Positions 35,401 to 50,400 of a stretch of 64,000 bases of DNA are shown here, piece after piece; positions within the stretch are counted from its first letter, which is position 1; the number at the start of each line of letters is the position of its first letter. This DNA comes from Macrotis lagotis. Its lineage: Eukaryota > Chordata > Mammalia > Peramelemorphia > Peramelidae. The translations under genes were made by a program, and so were the position numbers. The stretch spans positions 287,685,719 through 287,749,718 of the forward strand of contig NC_133658.1 in assembly GCF_037893015.1 (NCBI RefSeq). The letters are read 5' to 3'. A model generated the notes under the pieces. The model was not told where the DNA came from and did no database searches. It saw only the letters and a program-made list of their open reading frames with translations.

Positions 35401-38400
35401 AACTTAAACAGAGAACTGAACTGATAATATAACAATATAGTATCTGGCTGTTTGACTATACAGTTTAGTTCTATAGTTTATCTAAAGGTCAGATTTCCAG
35501 CATCTAAAAGAGCTGACTTGCAGAATTTCTCTCTTGAGGATGGCAAGAGTTTATTACAGGTACTATATTAAATTTTACTACCATCCTAGCAGGAATACAT
35601 ATTGAAACCATGCCTGAAGAGCCAGGTTTTCCCCCCAATCTATCATTATCCTCCAATATCATGGGAGTTAAGTTTCTCACCACTGAGTTGCAAAAATCTG
35701 CACTCAAAACCTATAAATTTGTGCTTCTAGTTAATTTATTTTAATTTTTGTGATTTCCTTAATGTTCTCACATGACAGTAGAACACCAAATTTGTAAGTC
35801 ATTTTAAGAGTTGAGAATTGTAACATTCAACATTTTTTGTATAAGGAAAAATAAAACTGTTGCAAATAAGCTTAAAATATGATATATAAAGGAACTGATT
35901 TAAAATTATAAGACTAAGAGTTGCTTTCCAATAGATAAATGATCAAAGAATAGGTAATTTTCAAAAGAAGAAATCCAAATTATCAACAACCACATAAAAA
36001 TGTTCCAAATTACTAATAATTAGAGAAATACAAATTTAAGCAACTCTGAAGTCCTACTTCATAGCCATCAAATTGACAATGAAAATAAAAAAACTTGAGA
36101 AAAATGTGAAATGTTGGAGGGACTGTGGAAAAACAGATAAACTACTATATTGTAGGTGAGGCTATGAATTGGTCCAGTCATTTTTGGAAAGCAATTTAAA
36201 ACTATTCTGAAAAAGTTACATACTTATACAGATCTTAGGCCTAAACTCTAAAAAATCAAAACGAGAGAAAAAAGGAGTCACATACATGTTAAAAAAAAAA
36301 AAACTACACCAGATTTTTGGTAGTAGCCATAAACAGAAACTAAGGAGATGTCTACATATTGGAGAATGACCAAACAAATTATGGCATATGAATGGAACAG
36401 AATATTATTGTGCCATAAAGAATAATGGAATGGATAGTTTCAAAGGAAACTAGAATGACTTCCATGAAGAGTTGCAGAGTGAAATTAATGGGTTAGGAGA
36501 ACAATATACACAGGTAAAAACATTAATATTGCAGAAAACAACTTTGAAAGATTTAGAATTTTGATTAATTAAATTATAAAATAAAGCAGTGAGGAATGAC
36601 CACCTCCAGATAAAGGAGTAATGACAAAATGCAAATGAAATGAATTTTTCTGTATTACCAATATGAGAATTTATTTTCCTGTACTATGCATATTTGTTAT
36701 GAGATTTAAAATATTTTTTGCACAAAATTGTTCCAATAGAAGAGATGCTTATAAAAATATTTTTAAAAAAATATGTACTAAAAAACCTAGAAGTCCTTTT
36801 TTAAATATTGTATGATCTTCCCATATAAATGGGGGCAACTAGACATATAAAATTAGATCAAGGAACAGACGAAAAAGGAGTAGGGATGAACCAGCACAAA
36901 TTCCTAAAAGCCGGAAAAGCAATTGAAAGTAACTATCCTACTGATAGTGGTAGTGTCATTTTTGTATCAAGAAACATTATTAAGACTCTCATTTGAACTT
37001 TCCTTATTCAATCAATGAAATATAATGGTTCATATACAAACTAAGTCATATTTTAGAGTGAATCCATTGTCTATGGACATAGCATCACTAACCACAGTAA
37101 ACCACAGAGTTATTTGATTCACATAGTAAATGTAATATATACTTAGACAAGGTATTCTCCAATTACCATTTTCTAATTAGAGTTGTGGTTAAATAACAAC
37201 TTTATATAGAGCAGAATATTACTCCTTCTTTCAGTCTTTGCCTGCATAATAGAAAATTATTCTGAGTTGTTATACAGATGAATGGGCATTTTGCCAGCAT
37301 TCTTAATCCCATTCTTCCAAACCAGGGAAGACACCACTCACTCACCTTCTGGAGTTGAATGTCGTGCAATGCTGTCATGAAGTAAACACCTTCTGTAGAT
37401 CAAACTCTGACAGGACTGATAGGTTAAAAAGCACCTGAAAGAAGACATTGTATTGCCAGAAGAAATTTAAATGAGATTCAAACCAATAAACTCTAAGAGA
37501 AGTATGGTATTTAGTTGGACGTTCACCATGGGCAGCTAATTATATTGAAAAGGTAGGAACCAAGATAAAAGAACAAAAATAATCACAAGTTCAATGAAAC
37601 ATCTAGGAATCCATTAAAACTGTGCTCATTGTGACCCCCATCTGTTTGGCATATACCAAGGAAAAGGCTTATTATGTATAGAGGATAAGATTAATGAGCA
37701 AAAGGCTTATGGAAGGTTATGCTTAGGCAACAGTAGTCAAAAGAAATAATGCTGATGAAAGATAACTATGGAAAGACAGGGTCTTTCCAATTTGTCTTTT
37801 AATTCACAGGTATCATTGCCTTGTCTGCAAAGAATTCAAAATCTACCTTGTTGATGGCTGGACTATGAAATCCTTTGGTTCATGTTAAAAAATTTGTAAA
37901 GTATACAAAAAGCGTGTTCTAGACGCTCCTGAGATTGTGATTTTTATTAGTCAATATCTCTATTTGAAGAAGTTTATGAGTTAGTTGTAGGGACAGGGAG
38001 GAGGAAAGTAGAAGGGGAGAAGTGAAGAGTGGGATACAGATAAATTTAAATAACAAATAACACACAAAAGACATAGCATAAACAAAATGAGAGTGCATGA
38101 GAAAAGATAGGATACAATGTGATGGTGCAGTATAATGGGTCATTCCAAATTTCTCAGAGAATATTTCCTGGAAAATAAGGAGGGAAACTGTTCCAATATT
38201 GAATGAAAAATTGGAGAAGAATTAATAGTAAAACATCACAAGTGCCCAGATAGTATTTAGAAATTACATTTTTGTTAACTGTCTTTTGTGAAAGAGCCAA
38301 TCTGCTCAAAATATAAAATTCACAGTAACTTTAATGTTCTAAAAACGCAATTTCTGAAAAATAGTAAAACTGAAAGACAATGAGAGCAAGTCAATTACAA

Positions 38401-41400
38401 ACAAAAGTAATCCTAACCAAACAAATAAGAAAACCACATATGAATTTGAAAATTTCATTTTAAGCCTATAGATGAAAAAGTCAATGGCAGGTCCTACCAA
38501 ACAGATAAACTACTATATTGAATGACATTTTCCTTTAGTGGATAATACAGTGAAAGCTGTTTGCTCCAACTTGTCTATCAGGGGAAAAATTAATCAACAA
38601 TTACAAAAAGCAGTATTAGTTATGAAAACCAAGCTGAGGTACAGTTACTTACCGAAGCCAAATGTGCCCATTGGAGCAAACTGCCTGCTTACGATCTGTG
38701 AAGGGCAAGATTTCTTTACACAAGCTGCAATGTTCAGGAAAAGTTTGTTTGTTCATTTTCTTTGAGATGTGCCCAATGAGTACCTAAGAAGACACAGTAG
38801 AAGCTATGGTAATAGGTGAATTAAAAGCGAAATGCCTTAGGAAAAAAAAATTCATTAAAATAAAGAAAAAGCAACTTAAAATCCAACGTAAGAAAAGAGG
38901 ATAGACATAATTATCTATTGGGTAACCATAGTACCCAAGAAGGAAGAAGGTACACCACTAACCATACTTAAGTAAACTGAATGTAATAGAAGTCATTTAT
39001 GTTATTCTGAGTTTATTAAAGGAAAAATTATCCCTTAAAAGCAAATATATATTATCTCTTTCTCTTCAAATACTTTTAAAATGAGGACACGAAGATTTTG
39101 TTAAAGGTTGTGAAAAATGTAATGTAAACATTAAGTTGTTCAAAGGTGTACATCATCCTTTTAAATGAAAAATGCCATTATTAAGTATAACTTGAAACAT
39201 CATCACCTATGTAAAATTAGCTGAATGTCTATTTCTAAGAAGCTAGAAAAATCCAGTTGAAAGTCAATCTGAAAATAATCAAGAGTCTAAAAAATTTAAC
39301 TTTACCTTGCAATAATTTGTCAGAACATAGAAGAGTTGGCCATATTGGGTTAGATCAATAGTATATATAACTTAGAATTATTTTGGTAAAAAAGACCCCA
39401 AGGGATGAGCTGTAGAATTAAGTGTCCTCCCTGATTATCAACTATAAAATTTAAAAATACCCTAGTTTCTCTTTATCATCAAAAATGAATGCTTTTGGGG
39501 TGGCTAGGTGGTATAGTGGATAGAGCACCAGGCCTGGAGTCAGGAGTACCTGGGTTCAAATCCAGCCTCAGACACTTAATAATTACCTAGCTGTGTGGCC
39601 TTGGGCAAGCCACTTAACCCCATTGCCTTGCACAAATCTAAAAAGACTGCTTTTGCCCTGTTTGTAGTGGCAAAGAGTTGGAAACTGAGTGAATGTTCAT
39701 CTGTTGGGGAATGGCTTAATAAACTATTGTATAGGTATGTGATGGAACACTATTGTTCCAGGAGGGATGGGTATTAAGGGAAGCCTGGAAGGATTTGCAT
39801 GAACTGATGCTGAGCGAGATGAACAGAACTAGAAGAACACTGTACACCCCTAATAGCAACAGGGCAGGTAATGATCAACCTTAATGGACCTGCTCATTCC
39901 ATCAGTGCAACAATCAGGCATAATTTTGGGATATCTGCAATGGAGAATACCATCTGTATCCAAAGAAAAAAGTGTGGAGTTTGAACAAACAAACCATTAT
40001 CTTATTATGTAATTTTGCTATCTCTCTCTTTTTTTTTTAGGTTTTTGCAAGGCAAATGGGATTAAGTGGCTTGCCCAAGGCCACACAGCTAGGTAATTAT
40101 TAAGTGTCTGAGGCTGGATTTGAACCCAGGTACTCCTGACTCCAGGGCCAGTGCTTTATCCACTGAGCCACCTAGCCGCCCCAATTTTGCTATCTCTTAT
40201 ACTTTATTTTTTTCCTTAAGGATCATCACATTCAACTTAGATCAACGTATACTGTGGAAACAATGTAAAGACTGACAGACTGCCTTCTGTGGGAGGGTGG
40301 GGGGAGGGAAGCAAAATTAGGGGAAAATTGTGAAATTCAAAATAAATGAATAAATTTAAAGTGTGGAAAAAAAGAATGCTTTTCAGTACACACACACATT
40401 TTTTTAAACCTTTACTACCTACTCAAATAATAAGTTTCAATAAATTTATTATTCACTGTGAGGAGAACTTTCATTTGTCTTAAACCTATTTCACAAGAAT
40501 TGGAAAGGGTATCTAAACTTATTGTTTAGAAATTTGATTAAAAAGTCTTGTTTCCCTTTTATCCACGTGCTCTTTATAATATTACAAATTTCAATTACAT
40601 TTTGTCTGAGTGTGAAATATTCCTCTTCTTCTAGTTAACTCATAGTGCAGTTCCCAACCATCCTTCCTATAACTCTCCAGTCTTTATTGAGGTGCAGCAA
40701 CTAGAAGTACATTGTGGCCCTGGGCAAGCCACTTAACCCCATTTGCCTTGCAAAAAAAAAAAAAAACCCTAAAAAAAAAAGAACCTTCACTTTTGTAATG
40801 GTTTTGTGGTGGCTGCCTCATCCATGCAAAAAAAAAAGCAAATTTCTCAAAATCTATGCAAATAGGGGCAGCTAGGTGCCATAGTGGATAGAGAACCAGC
40901 TCTGGAGTCAGGAGGACCTGAGTTCAAATCCAGCCTCAGACACTTAATAATTACTTAGTTGTGTGACCTTGGGCAAGTCACTTAACCCCATTGCCTTGCA
41001 ACCCCCCCCCCCAAATTTATGCAAACAATGCCATGGCTGAACACTAGTAACTTTTTCAAAATACCTTTACATTATCTCATTTAATTCATATAACATCCCT
41101 GAAATGTAGTCATAACAAATGTCAGTTTCTCTATTTGAGAGAGGAACAGATTGAGATTCAGGGAGGTTAATACTGAAGAGATGACAAAAAATAAATTAAT
41201 TGGTAGTGTGAGGTCCCTTACCTTAGTCCAGAGTCAAACTACATTAATATGAACATAATGCCAGCACAACAAATTTCAGCCAGAAAAAGGTAATAAATTA
41301 GCCAATATAAAATACCTTAAATTCTAGGAAGAAAAAAATACTTTATTATGGTTTTGTTGTTGTTTTGTTCAATTGGATCTGACTCTTTGTGACTCTTTTT

Positions 41401-44400
41401 TGGGGTGGTTTACCATTTCCTTCTATAGATCATGGAAATGGAGACAAATAGGGTTAAGTGATTTGCCCCAAGTACACACAACTATTACATGTTCAGGCCA
41501 GATTTGAACCCAGGAAGATAGATCTTCCTAACTCTATTCTTCCTAGCACTCTATTTTCTCCTTAACCTAGCTGACCTTAACTGTTGGCTAAGTAAGAATA
41601 ATAACAAAACATAACTCGAGCATGTGAAAACAGCTAATGAAGTGGTAAGTAAAATAAAATAACCTTTAAAAACATTTAAATAAGACCAATAAGTGTTTTA
41701 ATGGCCATTCTGAATTGTACTTAAGCAATAAGTCATGTCAAAAGGTTTAAAAAAAAGATTATAGTTCTTTGGCAGGAAGCAGCAACAAGTCATCTATGAC
41801 ATATAGATATGATTTAACATGAGAGGAATAATATTTGAACTTACCCTGGAGAAAGACTTTAAACAATGATAGCAAATCACTTAAACAGAAAGTAACGAGG
41901 TTTTCAGCATGTCTATATCTGTTTATCTGTAAAATGGGGAAAATTATAATTCCCTACTCCCTATTCTTTTTGCTGGGATAATAATGAGATATTTGTAAAG
42001 TACTTTGCAAATTTTAAATGTCACATAAATTCTAAAATTATTATCATGTCTTTTAAAAAAATAAGGTAACACTTCCTAAATATTTTGCTTGCCCCGCTCT
42101 CTAAATTAGGAAAAAGCTCTATTCCTGAATCTATTAAGAAGAAAAAACAACCAAAATGCAGTAACATTTGGGGGTGGGAAGGGGGAAAAGCCAAGGGTGC
42201 AATAATCTTTTCCTCCTCTTTGTCAGAACCATCCATAACACATATCCTGCTGCAGTTTTCTCACAACTGTTTATCTAGAAAAGCGTTACACTGATGCTAG
42301 ATTCCCTGTTTCAAGAATCTATCTTAACTTTTCTACTATAATGCCAATAACTTAAAAGAATAGAGCACCAGCCCTGGAGTCAGGAGTACCTGAGTTAAAA
42401 TCCAGACTCACTTAATAATTACCTAGCTGTGTGGCCTTGGGCAAGCCACTTAACCCATTGTCTTGCAAAAAACAAAAAAATCCCACTAAGATTCCAGAGA
42501 CAAAACTGATGTCTGAATACAGACTGAAGCATACTTTCCCCCCCTCACTTTATTTTTCTTGAGGTTTCTCTTTCTTTTGGGGGTGTGTGTTATGTTTACT
42601 TTAACAATATGATTATTGTAGTAATGGTTTTCATGGCTATACATTTTTAACCTACAATAAGTAACTTGCTTTCTCAATTGGGGGGGGAGTAAAATGAGAG
42701 GGAGGGAGAGAATTTGGAACTGAAAGTTTTAGAAGTAAATGTTGAAACTTGCTTTTGCATGTAGCTGGGATAAAAAAAAATTAATATATAATTTTGAAAA
42801 AGAATTCCATTATGGCTGTCTTTTCTCATGGAGGCAAATTGTAGACCTTTTATAACAGTGTCATTGCTGTCATCAGTTAACACCTACCCGAGCTGTTCTG
42901 TCATCGTAGCCTTCATCAGACATTAAAAAGTCACAGAGTCCTCTGGTAGGGATGCTAGTGTTCTCTGTGATCCATGTGTGCAGGTAAACTTCCCCCAATA
43001 CCCTCTTCATATGCTCCCTAGTTAAGTGCATTTCAACAGCTTCAATTCTTCCTTGAATTTCAAGGAGCTTTTCTTCCATTGGTTCACGACCTGCATCTCC
43101 AGATGAGCTGTCAGCTAGATCTTCAGCATCTCTTTCTTTGTTTTTCTCATGACCACCTGGTTTGCTCATTTGTTTGAAAGAAGTTCCTTCTTCCTGTTGT
43201 TCCTCCTCAGTATGGCCCAGCCCAGGAGAGTCAGTTATTAATATTTTGTTGTCCTCATGGGAGGGCTTCCATAAGACCTCTGAGGGAGTTTTCTGCATTG
43301 ATTGGTATAAAATTCGCAAAAGGAAAAGTTTAAAACGCCAAAAGTAAGTAGACCCAGAACCTTCAATCTTTTTGTCCAAGGCTTCTTGTAAAAATTGAGG
43401 GATATGCTTATCTTTCAAAATTTTCCAACGTACCAGGTCTAATAGGTCTACCTGCTTAAAGAGGTTTTGAACTGAAGACTCTAGTAGTTGAGCTGCTGCC
43501 TCTTCAAATGTTTTGAGAGTTACAAACTGAACCTGATAGTTTTTGTTAACAGGATGAAGACCATTGATCATGCCCTCAGTTGTAATGACTGCCAGGTATG
43601 CACCACAGGGGCTTACTGCTATCCCATGAGTCCTCACTGAGCCAAATACTTCAGATAGTTTAATCAGCTGGTGCTCAAACTTTAATGCAACATCTGTAAA
43701 AATGGGAATCAGCTGCCTCACCTTTCCATCACTTGAGCATGTGTATACTGTACCATTTTGTTTGTCTGCAGTCATAGAAACAATTGGTAGTGTGTGAAGT
43801 CCTGTAACATGGGAATTATGGACATTCAGACCTGCTTTGGATATCAGAAGAAGACACCAAAACACATAGGATCCCCTAGCAGCCACCACTAAGCTACAGC
43901 TACATTTTTGGTAAGGATGATAAAGAGGAATACATTTAATGCTGTGCACTGGCAACTGGTCCATCTCTTTCCATAGAATAACAGGCTGCCTTAAAGTGAA
44001 GTAGCCTTTAACTGCTTTAAGGTTAACAGGAAGAATTTTAACAGGTCCAAAAGCACTCCCCACAATGAGCCCACTCATCTTTCGATTGTTGTGTTCATAC
44101 TCCCACCAAAACAAAACACTAGGAGAGGTAATCCCTGATTCAATGGTGTTGCATGAAGAAATGGATTCCTTTCCGATAAATGGGAGCTGAAACTGCCACA
44201 CTGCAATATTTCCATTTTCAAAAAGGACTGCCAGGAGAACACTGCCAACATCACGGCATTCATTATTGTGTTTGACCTGCTGAGTGGTACAAATGCCTGA
44301 CCACTCCATCCGTACTGGAGTCTGCATGCTGTGTCTCCTCTGAAACTCAGCAAAGTCTCCAAGATCTCCTTCAGGGGCTTCATTTTTGGTGAGCTTGTAG

Positions 44401-47400
44401 CTGGTCTCATAAAGTCGCTCACCATAGATCTCTGTGAGGTCAACCAGCTGTACCCACTGTAGTCGGTTGAGATTAGCCTGGATAGTCAATCGATTGTCCA
44501 TGGTTAAGGCTGACAAGAGACATCTTCCATTAGCATCACAGCCCATTGGGGACCAGCTAGTATACTTGAATCCTCTCATTGGTGGCAAAGATTTTCCTTC
44601 AGGATTGAATACCCTATCTAGCATGAAGCTTTGACTAACTGTTGGGTCCTTAGAGGTGGCAAATTTCTCCTTACATTCAGCAACCTCCTTTTTTGAACCA
44701 ACCTGAGGAGGGGAAAAAGAAATTTATGAATCAAGTGATTTCTATTAAGATTAGAAATAAATAAATACTTTCAAAATTCCTTCAACTTTTTTTGTGGCAA
44801 ACAAGGACTCAAAAGAAAAGGGTATTTCCTTATATTCTGACATAACTAAAAAAACTACTAAAAATCTAAGAAGACACAAAAATAAAACATACTATCCTCC
44901 TCCAAGCAGATATATGGGGACAGATCATTGTATATAATATCAGACGAAGTAAATGAATCAGATACTTTTGTTTAATTGTCACTCTCTGTCACATTTCTTA
45001 GGTTCAATCTGTGAATCTGGAGTAGTGGCCATCCCCCATCCATGTCTGTCATGTTAAGATCAAATGTACCAACAAAAATAATATTTGAAAAAAAAGAATA
45101 GTGTACTTACATTCTCTAAGGACCAACTAAAATTATTTATCCCAAGTTGACTGCTATCATTTTTAAATGAATAGTAAGTACTATTAACAAGTTGCTCTTT
45201 CCTTTATCTTGAAGAGGGGAAAGCAAAAGATTAACTGGCCCTTAGTTCTATTAAAATAGTGTCAAATACCAACACAATACTCAGCCCTAACAAAAAAAAA
45301 ACAGTTAAGTGCATTAAAAGGCATTTTCTTTGATATAGTTAAGTATCAGATGTTTTACATTCCTTTGGGGAACAAAAACCTTCCTATGACATAACTGAAC
45401 TCAGGGGGTGGTAGCAGAATGAGTACTTTTCAATGACAGATGTTGTTTGTGGTTAAATGTTGCTTCTAACTTTCTTAATAGAAACTTCACTCATAAATTA
45501 TTCTCAAACTGACTTTCAATGGCTTGGTTTGATTAATTTTTCCCATGGCTTTCCAAGGTGACTTCTAATCCGAGTTATCTGAGTCTAGTCAATGTCTCCC
45601 AAACACATTCTATGCATTCTTGTTGTTTCCTAAATGTGGAAGGTCTCCCTCACTCTCTTTGCCTAGCTAGTTCCTAGCCAATCTTGGAGGTTCAGTTCAA
45701 ACCTCATATCTTTGGTACAAAGCCTGCCCTGCTCATTCCAACCTTGAATCATCTTCCCCATCTTCTGAACTTAAGAGTTCTTACTATCTGATTCATTCAC
45801 TTCACATTTAACACACCTTGCCCTGTGACAAGGATGGATTTTCTAATGGATTCAGATTTGTTCAAAAAGATGGAATGAAAAATACAGAATAAGTAGGGTG
45901 TAATAGAAGGGCTCTAGAGTCTGAGTTCTGCTACTCACCTCTTTGGTTGCCCCTAACAAGTTATTTAACCTCTTTAGCCCTTAGTTCCTTCAAATATAAA
46001 ATGAAAGAAATCATCTCTGGTTCTCTTTCTAAATCCTCTAATCCTATGGATGCAAAAGAGTGACACAAACCTGCTAAGATTAGTGTCAGAAAGGCTAGAT
46101 TAGGCCAAAATGAGTTGAGATTTATGGAAAATGGTAGGGACAATAATATCTGAAACACTACTTATATCTGAAGCAAGAAAATGAACAAGAATTAACAGGT
46201 GAGTCCACTGCTCATTATAAATGGGTAGGCATTGCAAACAGATATACTTTGCTTCCATTTTTTTCATCAAGGAAAATTCTTTTAATTGAAAAGATGAAAT
46301 TAAAGCCCGAAATATATGAAAAGATAAAGTACCTAACAATTTTAAATCAATTAACATCTCCCAACACAGAAGATTTATATTCTGTAGTACTTAAAGAAAA
46401 TATGAGTATAATAGCAGAATCACTGTTAATAAGCTTTGATAAATCAGAGATTAGGGAAGGCTCTAGAAGACTGGGAATATTTGAGAAAAGAGGGATTCTG
46501 GACATTTTAGTTTGAGTAAGTAAGCTTCAGGTTGTTCCCTGGCAAAATTCTAAACTAAAGAATTAAACAAATAAGCACTTTGAAAAGTGTATAGTGATCA
46601 TGGAAAATAAACCTTGATACATGAATCTATTTTATTTCATTGATAGAATTATTGTACTGGCAAAGGAAAGTTGTCATTATAGCCTGCTTTGATTTCAACA
46701 AAGTCTAATGATCTAAGATTTTAAATTAAATGGAAAGTAAAGAAGAAGGATAGTATATAATGGAAAGAGTATTTGACTCAGTTCTATTACTTCCTATCTG
46801 GGTGCTCTCTAGTGATGAGCTTGTGACAAAGACTCTAAAGTTCCTGGCTTCTCTCTGACATCTTGCCTCCACCCTCCATGAATGAGATGTCAAATAAAAG
46901 TACAATTATGTGAAACTGTTACTGGTTGAACAACTCTACTCATTGAGTGTGGTGCTAAGGCACAGGGTCCTATATTGGTCCTGTCCTTCTGTTCAACATT
47001 TTCCTGAATGACTTAGATGAACTTGTAAAAGATAATACTTGTCAAATTTACTGATGAAGCTGGAAGGAAAAGCTAATTCATTGGATAACAAAAGCAAGAC
47101 TCAAAATTATCTTCATAGGCTGAAAAGATATACTGAACCAAACAAGATGAAATTGGGGGGGGGGGGATGTGCAGACAACTAAAATTAAGTCAACTTAAGC
47201 CAACAAGAATTTACCAAACACTTTATGTCAGGTATTGTGCTTACTTAACTAAGTATACAAAGAAAGATTAAAAACAGTCCTGTCCTCAAGAAACTCAGAT
47301 TTTAATGCAAACAATTATGCATAAAAGCAACATACCTATAAGATCAATTGAAGAAAATCTCAGAGGGAGGGCACTGGAATTAAGGGAGACTGAAAAAGCA

Positions 47401-50400
47401 TTCTTTTTTTTTTTCTTTTTAGGTTTTTGCTAGGCAATGGGGTTAAGCGGCTTGCCCAAGGCCACATAGCTAGGTAATCATTAAGTGCCTGAGGCCGAAT
47501 TTGAACTCAGGGACTCCTGACTCCAGGGCCGGGTGCTCTATCCACTGCGCCACCTAGCCACCCCTGAAAAGGCATTCTTGCAGAAGGTGAACTGAGACAT
47601 GAAAGGAAAGAAAACATTCCAGGCCTGGGCACAATCAGTTCAAATGAAGGGGGTGCATATTAAATGAGCTTTGAGAATGCTATTCTCAGTGAGTTAGGAA
47701 GTTGGTATCACTGCATCTTATGACTATATAGAGAGGATTTAAAAGTAAGAAGACTGGAAAGTTAGGATAGGGCCAGCTAAACAGAGGCAAGGCAACAAGC
47801 ATTTATTTATACAAAGGATTTCATATTTGTTTTTGAAGGCAATAGAGAGCCATTAGATTTTTACTGAGTGTGGAAGTGACACAAGTCTGAGTTACACTTT
47901 AGAAAGACTACTTTGGTAGAGTAAGGCAGAAACCCACCTGAACGCTCCCAAAATTCACCTCCATAAAAATGTAAAACAATATTTCAAAATTAATATGGAA
48001 GTGGCAAAAAACAGCAAAAGAATGGAGTGAAACAATTTTCCAGTCCAAGACAATTTAGAAGGTTGGCAGCAAAGGTTTGTCTCATTTGGGTAAAAGGAGT
48101 AAAACAGTCCAGTTTAGGCAATGTTCATTTAAGTCAGAAACTGACTGTCCCCTTGCAACTCAACAGCAAGGTCCTGAACCTCAATGAAGATCAGGGCAGC
48201 AGATCAGCAGTAAGACCCCATGCCTCTGGTGAATGGTAAGGTCTATCACCCTGATGGAGCAGAGTAGTGGAGAAGCCCTGTGCAAGATGCCTGGGACCCA
48301 GAAGCAAACCTCAACTTCAACCTAAAATTAAAAGACAGGAAAGAGGCTAGAAAAATGAACAAACACCCCACCCCCCAAGAACATGATCACAGAAAGTTGT
48401 TATGTGACAGAGAAAATGACAACACAAAATCAGAAGAGGAAAACAATATCAAAATACCTACATGTGAAGACTCAAAGAAAAATGTGCATTGGTCTCAGGC
48501 TTCAAAAAGAAGAATTCCTAGAAGTGCTCAAAAGGGACAGAGTAAGATAAGAGAATTTGAAGAAAAATTGGGAAAAGAAATTAGAGTGATGCAAGAGTAT
48601 CATGAAAAAGTGTCAATAGCTTGTAAAGAAAGCACAAAGAATATGTACAAAAATTCACTGAAGAAAACAATTCCTTAAAAAAGGAGAATTGAAGCAAAAA
48701 GTAGAATTGGCTAAATGGAAAAGGAGGTAATAAAACTCAATGAAATTACTTAAAAATTAGAATTGGACAAGTGAAAACTAATGACTCCATGACACATCAA
48801 GAAAAAAAAACAAGAAGAAAATGTGAAATATCTCAATGGAAAAAACAACTGATTTGGAAAACAGATTGAAAAGAGATAATTTAAGAATTATTGAACTACC
48901 CTTGACCCAGCAATACCACTACCGGGTCTAATACCCTGAAGAGATGAGGGAAAAGGGTAAAAACATTACTTGTACAAAAATATTTATAGCAGCCCTGTTT
49001 GTGGTGGCAAAGAATTGGAAATCCAGTAAATGTCCTTCAATTGGGGAATGGCTTAGCAAACTGTGGTATATGTATGTCATGGAACACTATTGTTCTATTA
49101 GAAACCAGGAGGGACAGGATTTCAGGGAAACCTGGAGGGATTTGCATGAACTGATGCTGAGTGAGATGAGCAGAACTAGAAAAACACTGTACACCCTAAC
49201 AGCAACATGGGAGTGATGTTCAACCTTGAAGGACTTGCTCATTCCATCAGTGCAACAATCAGGAACAATTTTGGGCTGTCTGCAAAGGAGAGTACCATCT
49301 GTATCCAGATAAGGAGCTGTGGAGTTTGAACAAAGTACAAGGACTATTCCCCTTAATTTAGAAAAAAAACAGGTATCTTATTGTCTGATCTTGTTACCTC
49401 TTAGACTTCTCTTTAAGGATATGATTTCTGTCTCATCACACCCAATTTGGATCAAGGTACAACATGGAAACAAGCTAAAGACTGACAGTGCTTTCTGTGG
49501 GGGGTGGGGGGAGGGAAGCAAGATTGGGGGAAAATGGTAAAACTCAAATAATATCTTTAATAAAAATAAATTAAAAAAAAGAATTATTGAACTACCTGAA
49601 AGCAAAAAATACAAAAACAAAAAACAACCTAGACATCATATTTCAAGAAATTATCAAGGAAAACTTCCCTGATATCTAATTTTGAGATGGTAAAACAGAA
49701 ATTGAAAGAAACCATTGATCACTTTCTGAAAAAGATTTCTAAAGTGTAAACTCCCAGGGAATATTATAACCAAATTCCAAAACTCCCATGTCAAAGAGAA
49801 AAAATTGCAAGTAGACAGAAAAACTTGGCAAAAGACTGTATGATTAAAGTAATGATTTAAATATGATACCAAGGTTGTGAACTTGTATGAATGGGATGAC
49901 AGTGCTGCTTTAAACATTTAATAGGTATGGATCCAAAAGCAAAAGGGAGTGTAGTTTGAGGAGAAAAGTAATGAGTTCAGTTTTGGAAATACTGAGTTTA
50001 ATATGTCTACAATACATTTAGTACAAAATGTCCAGTAGGCAATTGGAAATGAAAGACCGGAGGTCAATAGAGAACTAGATCTTGAGAATTATCAGGATGT
50101 AGATGACAATTGAATCTAATGGAACTGACAAGATCAACAAGCAAAACAATAGTGAGAAGAGGAAATGGTCCAGGACAGAGCCTGGAGAGGAACTGGTGAT
50201 TAGTGGTGTAACCTGAATGAAGTTAGAATAAAGGAGAATGAAGAGTAGTCAGATTGGTAGGAGAATTAAGAGAGAGCATATCATGAAAATCCAGAGAAAA
50301 GAATATATCAAGAATAGGGTGATATATATTGCCAAAGGTTGAAGAAAGGTCAAGAAGAATGAGACTTGAGAAAAGACCATAAGATTTGTTGATTTGGAGA

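Larger units (their letters stand above)
32457..37345 (-). other. GTF3C4: GTF3C4 intron 4 (4.9 kb)
   Basis: Holds three tRNA-type SINEs, one antisense MAR1 copy, a full-length ACTG1 processed pseudogene and an old L1 3' end (about 35930-36760). The rest, 36770-37345, is single-copy. Confidence 0.85.
38784..42887 (-). other. GTF3C4: GTF3C4 intron 2 (4.1 kb)
   Basis: Contains a SINE plus L1 tandem at one target site (39497-40373) with a second SINE inside the L1, a 5'-truncated SINE (40713-40780), a SINE with a C-rich tail (40865-41013), an antisense MAR1 copy (41349-41575) and a truncated SINE (42359-42480). The remaining stretches are unremarkable AT-rich DNA. Confidence 0.85.

Noticed and set aside
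42873-42887. Reading through the end of GTF3C4 exon 2 to a VGVN stop as an alternative C-terminus
   Set aside because: A GT donor lies exactly at the conserved junction and the remaining 94 residues are found in exons 3-5 in phase.
48944-49216. 90-codon frame with [12 protein letters not shown]
   Set aside because: The C-terminus of L1 ORF2; near-identical text recurs at 27234-27425 and 39650-39850.
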